Source of the DNA: Bacteroidales bacterium UBA1035
GTDB lineage: Bacteria; Bacteroidota; Bacteroidia; Bacteroidales; Dysgonomonadaceae
Assembly (NCBI GenBank): GCA_002316835.1
Contig: DCEG01000043.1
Coordinates: forward strand, 1 to 45,207
Length of the DNA stretch: 45,207 nucleotides
Direction of reading: 5' to 3'
Shown here: positions 1 through 7,491 of the stretch, piece after piece
Position numbering within the stretch: position 1 is the stretch's first letter
Layout: the number at the start of each line of letters is the position of its first letter
Made by a program: the position numbers and the translations under genes
The notes under the pieces: model-generated
Seen by the model: the letters and a program-made list of their open reading frames with translations, nothing else
The model's database searches: none
Told to the model about the DNA's origin: nothing

Positions 1-36
1 TCAACCGGTAATCAGTAATTTTAAAACTATAAAAGA

Positions 37-1035
37 ATGAAATACTTTACTGTTATTCTGTTTATTTTAATCAATTTGACAATGTGTAATAAAACTTATG
101 AAATTCCTGGACATTTTAAACATGTTGATCAGGTGATCTGGGTGGTAAATGATCTGGATAGCGTAATTGATAAATGGAAAGAACTCGGATTTGAGCAAAT
201 TGAAATGTTGGGAAGCGTCACCACAACAAATAAAGACAACAAAAATTTTGTCGTAAGAATGGCAGTTGCAAATCTTGGGGGAGCTCACATAACCTGGATA
301 GAGCCGGTTTCTGAGAACTCAGTGTTTTCAAGTTTTCAAGAAGATTATGGTGAAGGAGCAATAAGCCTGGTACATAAATTAAGTTCGGATGATGCCTTGT
401 ACGATGAAGTGAATCGCCTGTCTGCAATGGATGTGAAAATACTCGATAAACTTTTATTTTCAACACCAAGGGGTAAACTAAATGTTACATTAATGGATAC
501 TCAGAAAAGAGGCAAATATGTTTTAGGATATGTAACAAATGAAAATTCTGATGATTTACACGCTGATCTAACAGACGAAAATAAACACAACATGAAATTG
601 AATCAGTACGCTTTCGCCATAATTGAAGCTGAAGATATTTCAGAATATTGGTCTAAAATCGGATTTCCTGAATTTCAAATAAATCATCCGGAATTAGGTA
701 ATACCAAATATCATGGCGAGGTTGTTGATCATTCACTTATTCAGGGCTGGCAGCGGCATGGTGACATTGCTTATGAATGGTGTATTCCGGTAAAAGGTCC
801 GATTGTTTATACTGATCATATTAATAAGTATGGTGAGGGAATTCATCACCTTGCCTATTCGGTCAAAAATATGGATGAAATATTGAAAGACTATGCATCT
901 CTCGGATATAAAAACACCATGGGTGGAACTTGGGGTGAATCAGGAAAGCCCGGTTCCGGTCGCTATGAATATGTGGGGCTGGAGGATGCAGGAGGTATGA
1001 CCATAGAGTTATTATGGAATTTTATTGAAAACTAA
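37..1035 (+). CDS. Exported VOC (glyoxalase/dioxygenase-fold) family protein
   Basis: A 332-residue protein with a hydrophobic N-terminus (residues 3-16) ending in LTMC. Met just before the Cys is unusual for a lipobox, so lipoprotein versus plain export is unsettled. Two VOC halves are visible: residues about 26-165, opening with HVDQV (H29), and about 195-330, containing GIHHLAYSV and ending MTIELLW (E324), the usual placing of VOC metal ligands. VOC proteins include epimerases, glyoxalases and dioxygenases; the substrate cannot be read from sequence. It lies 52 bases upstream of the GH42 gene on the same strand and may be cotranscribed. VOC proteins are usually cytoplasmic, so export is odd. 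Fold call fairly sure, reaction unknown. Confidence 0.8.
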   Translation: MKYFTVILFILINLTMCNKTYEIPGHFKHVDQVIWVVNDLDSVIDKWKELGFEQIEMLGSVTTTNKDNKNFVVRMAVANLGGAHITWIEPVSENSVFSSFQEDYGEGAISLVHKLSSDDALYDEVNRLSAMDVKILDKLLFSTPRGKLNVTLMDTQKRGKYVLGYVTNENSDDLHADLTDENKHNMKLNQYAFAIIEAEDISEYWSKIGFPEFQINHPELGNTKYHGEVVDHSLIQGWQRHGDIAYEWCIPVKGPIVYTDHINKYGEGIHHLAYSVKNMDEILKDYASLGYKNTMGGTWGESGKPGSGRYEYVGLEDAGGMTIELLWNFIEN

Positions 1036-1087
1036 TTCCACCCTAAATTACAGTATACAAATATTTTGAAACATAAAATCAAAAAAA

Positions 1088-3184
1088 ATGAAAACATTAT
1101 TAATAACTCTGGTATTGGGACTTTTTTTCGGTCTTAAACCAACGATGGCTCAAGATATTAAGTTCGAGAACATCTTATATGGAGCTGCTTATTATCACGA
1201 ATATATGCCCTCTGACAGATTGGACAAAGACATTCAATTAATGAAGGATGCGGGTATTTCTGTGATAAGAGTTGGTGAATCAACCTGGAGTCTATTCGAA
1301 CCTCGTGAGGGTGAATTTGAATTTGAATGGATGGATCGAATAATAGATGGACTGCACAAAGCCGGAATCAAAGTAATACTTGGAACACCAACTTACTCAA
1401 TTCCTGCATGGTTATGGTATAAACATCCTGAAGTGTTATTGACATATCAGAAAGATGAAAAGGCTTATTATGGAATTCGTCAAAATATGAATATTACCAA
1501 CCCAACTTTTTTATTTTACTCTGAAAGGATTATCAGGGAAATGATGAAACACTACGCTAAACATCCGGGAATAATAGGCTATCAGGTTGATAATGAAACA
1601 ACATCGCGTGGAGTAAACAATTATAACTTTCAAGTAGGTTTTGTTAATCATTTAAAAAAGAAATTTGGAACTCCACAGAATCTCAATAAAGTATGGGGAT
1701 TACAATATTGGGGAATGAACATCGATAGCTGGGAAGAACTTGCACCCAAGGATGGAATAACGAATACAGGGTACAAATTGGAATGGGAGCGGTATAATAG
1801 AAAAGCTGTTGCCGATTTTTTAAATTGGCAAACTGAAATTGTAAGTGAATATAAAAGAGATGACCAATTCATCATGCAATGTTTTATGCCATCGGTACAA
1901 GATATAGATCAAGTAGAGAGTGCAAAAAACATGGATGTCATGGCAGTTAATGTCTACCATGGCCAACAGGATGAGTTGACTGGAAATGAAATTGCATTTG
2001 CCGGTGATTTTTTTCGTTCCGTAAAACAAAAAAATTATCTTATTACTGAAACCAATGCGCAGACCATTGGTTGGAATTCACGAATACAACAACCACCTTA
2101 TCCCGGACAAATGCGTCAAAATGTATATGCGCATATTGGTTCAGGGGCCAATATGGTAGAATATTGGCATTGGCATTCTATTCACTACGGACAGGAAACA
2201 TATTGGAAAGGTGTCCTATCGCATGATTTGCAGCCAAACCGGGCATATAATGAGGTTACTAAAACAGCGCAAGAATTAAAAAGAATCGGGCAGAAACTTG
2301 TAAACCTTAAAAAGGAAAATAAAGTAGCAATACTCTTTAGTCATGATTCAAATGATGCGTTAAACATCATGCCTTTTGATCAAAGTGGTTCGGCCTGGGA
2401 AAGTGGGAGTAATGATTTCTACAGGAACAGATTAGTTGCTCAATTCCACAAAATATTGTATCAAAATAATGTTGGAGTAGATTTCATATTTCCTGAAAAC
2501 CCAAGGTTTGAAGACTATGACTTGGTTATTATACCATCATTGTACATTGCAAGTGATGAATTACTTAATAAAATCAATAATTACGTTAAGAATGGCGGAC
2601 ATGTCATAATGCAGTTTAAAAGCGGTTTCTGCGATGAAAACTCGATGGTGCGTCCGGTTATGGCTCCCGGACCATTGAGAGAATCAGTAGGTTTTTATTA
2701 TCAGGAATTTTCAAATATTAAGGAGTTAGCACTTGGAAATGATCCTTTCGGCGTTGGAGCAGAGAAAAATAAAGTGAATACATGGGCTGAATATATTATT
2801 CTCGAAACTGCAAAGCCACTTGCATGGTACGATCACCAATACTTTAAGGAATATCCTGCCCTCACCATAAATAACTTTGGACAAGGCACATTACTTTATG
2901 AAGGCTGTATAGTGTCAGATGAAATTCAGGAAAAAATAATCCGCCAGGAGCTCGAGCGTGCAAAATTAATGACACCTGACCAAGAGTTACAATGGCCGTT
3001 GATTGCTAAATCCGGTAAGAATGAAAACGGAAATACCATAAGGTTTTATTATAACTACTCGTCACAAGTCAAAACATTCACCTATCCCTATAAAAACGGG
3101 AATGAGTTAATTTCAAATCGAAAGATCAATTCAAACGAATCTGTTTCTATTGACCCCTGGGATGTGATAATTATTGAAGAATGA
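1088..3184 (+). CDS. GH42 beta-galactosidase, secreted
   Basis: A 698-residue glycoside hydrolase family 42 protein, normal length for the family. A signal peptide (residues 1-21, ending PTMA before QDIKF) sends it to the periplasm or beyond. The N-terminal TIM barrel (about 30-400) carries family landmarks: YGAAYYHEYMP, RVGESTWSLFEPREG and the acid/base motif VDNE (E170). The expected nucleophile is E321 in LITETNAQ. Residues about 410-620 fit the glutaminase-like trimerisation domain and the end the small beta domain. GH42 enzymes release terminal beta-galactose, some beta-galactosides or alpha-L-arabinosides. Its neighbours GH39, GH51-like and GH127 suggest side chains of a plant galactan or arabinogalactan. 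A terminator follows about 145 bases downstream. Confidence 0.92.
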   Translation: MKTLLITLVLGLFFGLKPTMAQDIKFENILYGAAYYHEYMPSDRLDKDIQLMKDAGISVIRVGESTWSLFEPREGEFEFEWMDRIIDGLHKAGIKVILGTPTYSIPAWLWYKHPEVLLTYQKDEKAYYGIRQNMNITNPTFLFYSERIIREMMKHYAKHPGIIGYQVDNETTSRGVNNYNFQVGFVNHLKKKFGTPQNLNKVWGLQYWGMNIDSWEELAPKDGITNTGYKLEWERYNRKAVADFLNWQTEIVSEYKRDDQFIMQCFMPSVQDIDQVESAKNMDVMAVNVYHGQQDELTGNEIAFAGDFFRSVKQKNYLITETNAQTIGWNSRIQQPPYPGQMRQNVYAHIGSGANMVEYWHWHSIHYGQETYWKGVLSHDLQPNRAYNEVTKTAQELKRIGQKLVNLKKENKVAILFSHDSNDALNIMPFDQSGSAWESGSNDFYRNRLVAQFHKILYQNNVGVDFIFPENPRFEDYDLVIIPSLYIASDELLNKINNYVKNGGHVIMQFKSGFCDENSMVRPVMAPGPLRESVGFYYQEFSNIKELALGNDPFGVGAEKNKVNTWAEYIILETAKPLAWYDHQYFKEYPALTINNFGQGTLLYEGCIVSDEIQEKIIRQELERAKLMTPDQELQWPLIAKSGKNENGNTIRFYYNYSSQVKTFTYPYKNGNELISNRKINSNESVSIDPWDVIIIEE

Positions 3185-3328
3185 ACTGTTATTTTGTTCC
3201 AGATTTGAGTTAACAATGGCGGTTCCATCGAACTAATGACACAAAACTTTTTCTTCACCTAACATATCATTTGTCGGTCTAAGAATAACGTTAGTCAAGT
3301 TAAGTCAAACATTAATTCTTTATTTTGG

Positions 3329-3366
3329 AGGGTTGTCAGCAGAAAAAGTTGGCAACCCTTTTGTTT
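3329..3366 (+). terminator. Rho-independent terminator after the GH42 gene
   Basis: A 9-bp stem (3329-3337 with 3351-3359, core GGGTTG/CAACCC with one G-T wobble) and a 13-base loop is followed by TTTTGTTTTT. It closes the first transcription unit. The rest of 3185-3441 is AT-rich and otherwise unremarkable apart from the promoter box. Confidence 0.8.
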
Positions 3367-3369
3367 TTA

Positions 3370-3402
3370 TCTGTTTTTAAAAATAAAAAATAATTATCTT
3401 TG
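3370..3402 (+). promoter_or_regulatory. Bacteroidetes-type promoter for the dehydrogenase gene
   Basis: TATCTTTG at 3395-3402 matches the -7 box TAnnTTTG; TCTG at 3370-3373, 21 bases upstream, is a weak version of the -33 TTTG box. The ATG at 3442 lies 39 bases downstream. The box overlaps an in-frame TTG at 3400, which argues against using that codon as the start. Confidence 0.6.
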
Positions 3403-3441
3403 ATTTTCAATTTTTCTTTACTTTATTTTCGTTTTTTCCTC

Positions 3442-4473
3442 ATGAAAGCATTGGTCTTAGATAAATACATGGAATTGAATTATCGTGATTTCCCAGATCC
3501 TCAGATTGAAGCTAACAAAGTTTTAATCAGAGTTAAAGCCTGCGGAATATGTGGGAGCGACGTTCACGGCATGAACGGCAGTACCGGCAGAAGGCAGCCG
3601 CCTTTGGTTATGGGACATGAAGCATCGGGTCTCATTGCTGAAATTGGGCCTGAGGTTCAAAACTGGCAAAAAGGAGATCGGGTAACTTTCGATTCAACCA
3701 TTTATCCTCTTGATGACTGGTATACCAGAAAAGGGCACTATAACCTCAGCGACAACCGAAAGGTACTTGGGGTTTCTCCGGGAGATTACAAAAAAAACGG
3801 TGCTTTTGCCGAATTTGTTTCAGTTCCTGCACACATACTTTACAGAATCCCCGATAATGTTTCCTTTGAACAGGCTGCAATGGTTGAGCCGGTTGCGGTA
3901 GCATTACATGCAGTAAACATTTCTAAAATCGGTCTCGGACAAAGTGCAGTTGTTGTGGGCACTGGAATGATCGGTCTGTTTATCGTAAACTTACTGAAAA
4001 TAACCGGAGCCGATCCCATCATAGCCGTCGATCTGGACGATAAAAAATTAGAGCTTTCAAAAGCTTTCGGTGCAACTCACACATTAAACAGTGCCGATAA
4101 AGGTATTTTTGAAAAAATACAACAACTGACCGGCAACAGAAAAGCCGATATTGCTTTCGAAGCTGTAGGGATAACGGAAACCGTGAATTTATGCATCAAC
4201 AGTTTACGTAAAGGCGGAAAAGCCGTTCTGGTGGGAAATCTATCGCCGGAAGTTATCATTCCGTTACAAAAAATAGTAACAACTGAACTTTCTCTCTTAG
4301 GAAGCTGCGCTATCAATGGAGAGTATGAAACTGTTCTTGATTTAATGTCGGCCGGCAAAATCAACACCGACAAAATGTTATCGGCAATTGCTCCGCTTTC
4401 TGAAGGTGCAGAATGGTTCAAACGTCTTTATAACAAAGAACCGGGATTAAACAAAGTGATATTGGTTCCCTAA
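3442..4473 (+). CDS. Medium-chain zinc-type alcohol/polyol dehydrogenase
   Basis: A 343-residue MDR-superfamily dehydrogenase, expected to oxidise a polyol or sugar hydroxyl with NAD(P). The catalytic zinc site is intact: C34 (CGICGSD), H59-E60 (GHE) and E149 (MVEPVAVAL). The Rossmann motif VVGTGMIG is followed by AVDLDD, an acidic end favouring NAD. The structural-zinc lobe is altered: where relatives have four cysteines before the NLxxNR stretch, this protein has P89, D92, T95 and S103. ATG 3442 is preferred to TTG 3400 because the promoter covers the latter. The Gfo/Idh/MocA gene follows after 11 bases, so the two probably handle one released sugar. Exact substrate unknown. Confidence 0.88.
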   Translation: MKALVLDKYMELNYRDFPDPQIEANKVLIRVKACGICGSDVHGMNGSTGRRQPPLVMGHEASGLIAEIGPEVQNWQKGDRVTFDSTIYPLDDWYTRKGHYNLSDNRKVLGVSPGDYKKNGAFAEFVSVPAHILYRIPDNVSFEQAAMVEPVAVALHAVNISKIGLGQSAVVVGTGMIGLFIVNLLKITGADPIIAVDLDDKKLELSKAFGATHTLNSADKGIFEKIQQLTGNRKADIAFEAVGITETVNLCINSLRKGGKAVLVGNLSPEVIIPLQKIVTTELSLLGSCAINGEYETVLDLMSAGKINTDKMLSAIAPLSEGAEWFKRLYNKEPGLNKVILVP

Positions 4474-4484
4474 CAAAAATCGAT

Positions 4485-5606
4485 ATGCAAAACAACATTC
4501 ACAATATTGCAATACTTGGTTGCGGAAAAGTGGCTCACCTGCACGCCAAGGCAGTTGAAAATCTTTCGAATGCACGTCTGGCCGGAGTTTGGAGCCGTAC
4601 CAAGCAAACTGCATCCGGATTCGCGGAGCAATACAGTGTTCCCTCCTACGATGATATCGAGGAGCTCGTTAAAAAAGAAGGAATCGATTTAGCTATCGTC
4701 TGCACTCCTCACCCATTTCATTTGGAGCCGGCAGAGAAAGCCGCTTTGTCAGGAGCTAATGTTTTGGTGGAAAAACCACTGGCATCCACATTAGAGGATT
4801 CGGACAGAATTATTTCGGCCTGTGAGAGAGCGGGTGTAAAGCTAGGGGTTGTCAGTCAGCGCAGGTGGTATGAACCGGTAAGAAGAGTGAAGAAAGCCAT
4901 CGAAGCAGGTAAAATAGGAAAACCTGTATTTGGAACCGTCAACATGCTGGGTTGGCGTGACAAAAACTATTACGATGCAGACAAATGGAGAGGTGATTGG
5001 AAGCTGGAAGGCGGTGGAGTACTCGTTAATCAAGCTCCACATCAATTAGATATCCTGCTTTGGTTTATGGGTGATATTGATGAAGTTTACGGCTTATGGA
5101 GAAACCTGAACCATCCTTATATCGAGGTGGAAGACACTGCTCTTGCCATAATAAAATTCAAAAACGGAGGCATAGGGAACATTATCGTCAGTAACTCGCA
5201 AAAACCCGGGATTTACGGAAAGGTGCAAGTTCACGGTAAAAATGGATCTTCAGTAGGTGTACAAACCGACGGAGGAGCTATGTTCATCGCGGGTATGCAA
5301 GGTATTATAGAGCCTCCGATAAACGATCTCTGGACAATTCCGGGTGAAGAAAATCTACTTGCAAAATGGAAAAAGGAGGATGCGCATCATTTTAACAGTA
5401 TCGACCCCATGACCTATTATATGGAACGACAGATCGAAGATTTTTTATTTGCCATAGGCGAAAATCGCAATCCTCTCGTTACCGGGGAAGATGGCCGCAG
5501 AACAGTGGAACTTTTTACTGCTATTTATAGATCTACCCGCAACAACGCACCGGTAAAATTCCCTTTATATCAGGAGAATAAGAATGATATGGATGGAAGA
5601 TTGTAA
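4485..5606 (+). CDS. Gfo/Idh/MocA family NAD(P)-dependent oxidoreductase, cytoplasmic
   Basis: A 373-residue protein with no signal peptide. The N-terminal Rossmann fold begins IAILGCGKVAHLHAKAV and contains the family dinucleotide-binding and catalytic stretch LVEKPLAS. The second domain includes GGGVLVNQAPHQLDILLWFMG, typical of sugar dehydrogenases of this superfamily. Members oxidise or reduce sugars, inositols or aminosugars, or form 3-keto intermediates. It directly follows the MDR dehydrogenase, so the pair probably performs successive or alternative redox steps on a sugar freed by the neighbouring hydrolases. No defect is seen. Family sure, substrate unknown. Confidence 0.9.
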   Translation: MQNNIHNIAILGCGKVAHLHAKAVENLSNARLAGVWSRTKQTASGFAEQYSVPSYDDIEELVKKEGIDLAIVCTPHPFHLEPAEKAALSGANVLVEKPLASTLEDSDRIISACERAGVKLGVVSQRRWYEPVRRVKKAIEAGKIGKPVFGTVNMLGWRDKNYYDADKWRGDWKLEGGGVLVNQAPHQLDILLWFMGDIDEVYGLWRNLNHPYIEVEDTALAIIKFKNGGIGNIIVSNSQKPGIYGKVQVHGKNGSSVGVQTDGGAMFIAGMQGIIEPPINDLWTIPGEENLLAKWKKEDAHHFNSIDPMTYYMERQIEDFLFAIGENRNPLVTGEDGRRTVELFTAIYRSTRNNAPVKFPLYQENKNDMDGRL

Positions 5607-5684
5607 TTATTGAAATCAATTGCAATAAAAAATCATATTTTTTTGTTTCTTGTTTATTATTACATTTTTTTAAAAATTAATATT

Positions 5685-7418
5685 ATGAAACTTTTTAAAA
5701 TTAGATTTATAAAAGCTCCCAAAATCGTTTTGTTTTCCTTATTAATATTTAATTTATATCAAGCCAATGCACAAACAAAAAATGGCAGTTTGGCTGAACC
5801 AGTTACTATAAATATTGATTTCACAGATGTAGTTGGTTCTATGAAACCTATATGGGCATTTTGGGGCTATGATGAACCCAATTATACCTATATGAAAGAT
5901 GGTAAAAAACTTCTTACTGAAATCTCTCAATTAAGTCCTGTTTCTGTATATGTTAGAGCACATAATCTTTTAGTGACCGGAGAGGGAACTTATGGATTGA
6001 AATGGGGTTCCACTAATGCATATACAGAAGACAAGAACGGTAATCCTATTTATAACTGGACTATTATTGATAAGATTTTCGACACATATATTGAAAGAGG
6101 AATGAAACCAATGGTACAAATTGGATTTATGCCTGAAGCGCTTTCAATAAAACCTGAACCTTATCGCCATAACTGGAGGCCCGGAGCCGCATATAATGAG
6201 ATATACACCGGCTGGGCATATCCGCCCAAAGATTACAATAAATGGGCAGAGCTCGTATATCAATGGGTGATACATTCAGTTAAAAGATATAGTAAAGAAG
6301 AAGTGGAAAGTTGGTATTGGGAGTTATGGAATGAGCCGAATATAGGTTATTGGCAAGGAACTATTAATGAATTTCTAAAATTATACGATTACACTGCAGA
6401 TGCTGTCAAGCGTGCTTTACCAACTGCAAAAATCGGAGGACCAGAAACAACCGGTCCTGGTAATGAAGATGCTGCAAAATATTTAAAAACATTTCTCGAT
6501 CATGTGTTAAGAGGCAAAAATTATGTCACCGGTAAAATTGGGTCACCTATCGACTTCATTACCTTTCACGCAAAAGGCAATCCCAGAGTAGTTGATGGAC
6601 AAGTCATCATGAACATGGGGACTCAATTACGAGATATTAGTTCAGGATTCGAAATCATTGCTTCTTATCCCGAATTAAAACATTTACCTATCATAATTGG
6701 AGAGTCAGATCCTGAAGGATGTGCCGCCTGCTCTGAAGCTGATTATCCACATAATGCATACAGAAACGGCACATTATATGCAAGCTATACCGCAGCGTCA
6801 TTTGCAAGAAAATACAAGTTAGCTGACCAATTTGGTGTAAATCTCTTAGGAGCTGTGACTTGGGGATTTGAATTTGAGGAACAACCTTGGTTTGCGGGTT
6901 TTCGGGATATGGCAACTAATGGGGTAAATAAACCTGTTTTAAATATTTTTAGAATGTTTGGTTTGATGGAAGGAAATAGAGTAAAAGTCAATCAAAACAA
7001 CTTGGCGTATGACTACCTGGATGTGCGTGATAAAAGTGTCGGAGGTGACAAACCCGATGTTAATGCTTTGGCAGCAATTGGAGAAAATAGTGCATCTGTT
7101 ATGGTCTGGAATTATCACGATGTCAACGATCTTAACGTACCGGACTCACCTGTAATCATTGATATGACGGGAATCAAGAAAGACAAAGTATTAATTCAGC
7201 ATTATCGTGTGGATCAAGAATTTAGTAATTCGTTTTCTCTTTGGAAAAGATTTGGATCTCCACAAAATCCTTCAGAAGACCAGATCAAGGAGTTGGAAAA
7301 GGCGGGGCAGCTACACTCGTATTCATCCCCCGAATGGGAAAAGACTGAAAATACAACAATAACGATTAAAACGACACTTCCCAGACAAGCGGTTTCATTA
7401 ATTCGCCTTACATGGTGA
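5685..7418 (+). CDS. GH39-type glycosidase (beta-xylosidase-like), secreted
   Basis: A 577-residue exported glycosidase. The ATG at 5685 is chosen because a signal peptide (basic start MKLFKIRFIK, hydrophobic core, ending QANAQ) begins there; the upstream in-frame ATG at 5610 adds 25 residues of AT-rich, gene-unlike sequence. The TIM barrel (about 45-430) has the acid/base motif WNEPN (E217) and a nucleophile candidate E340 in IIIGESDPEG, placed as in GH39. Residues about 440-577 form the usual beta-sandwich. GH39 members act on beta-xylosides, alpha-L-iduronides or alpha-L-arabinosides. With the arabinofuranosidases downstream, pentose side chains are likely. Family fairly sure; specificity inferred. 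Confidence 0.85.
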   Translation: MKLFKIRFIKAPKIVLFSLLIFNLYQANAQTKNGSLAEPVTINIDFTDVVGSMKPIWAFWGYDEPNYTYMKDGKKLLTEISQLSPVSVYVRAHNLLVTGEGTYGLKWGSTNAYTEDKNGNPIYNWTIIDKIFDTYIERGMKPMVQIGFMPEALSIKPEPYRHNWRPGAAYNEIYTGWAYPPKDYNKWAELVYQWVIHSVKRYSKEEVESWYWELWNEPNIGYWQGTINEFLKLYDYTADAVKRALPTAKIGGPETTGPGNEDAAKYLKTFLDHVLRGKNYVTGKIGSPIDFITFHAKGNPRVVDGQVIMNMGTQLRDISSGFEIIASYPELKHLPIIIGESDPEGCAACSEADYPHNAYRNGTLYASYTAASFARKYKLADQFGVNLLGAVTWGFEFEEQPWFAGFRDMATNGVNKPVLNIFRMFGLMEGNRVKVNQNNLAYDYLDVRDKSVGGDKPDVNALAAIGENSASVMVWNYHDVNDLNVPDSPVIIDMTGIKKDKVLIQHYRVDQEFSNSFSLWKRFGSPQNPSEDQIKELEKAGQLHSYSSPEWEKTENTTITIKTTLPRQAVSLIRLTW

Positions 7419-7491
7419 AATATTAGTACGATTTTTTTATTTATTAGACCAGATAATATTTTGTGATTTAATTTTTTAAAATTGAAATGGT

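Noticed and set aside
3285..3312. Direct repeat AGTCAA-AGTCAA before the terminator after GH42
   Set aside because: Only two six-base copies in a spacer between a stop codon and a terminator; no support as an operator.
3400..3441. Upstream TTG start for the zinc-type dehydrogenase
   Set aside because: The TTG lies within the TATCTTTG promoter box, and the extra 14 residues are AT-rich and unlike the family N-terminus, which begins at the ATG at 3442.
5610..5684. Upstream ATG start for the GH39 gene
   Set aside because: The extra 25 residues come from AT-rich leader DNA, while a clean signal peptide begins at 5685.
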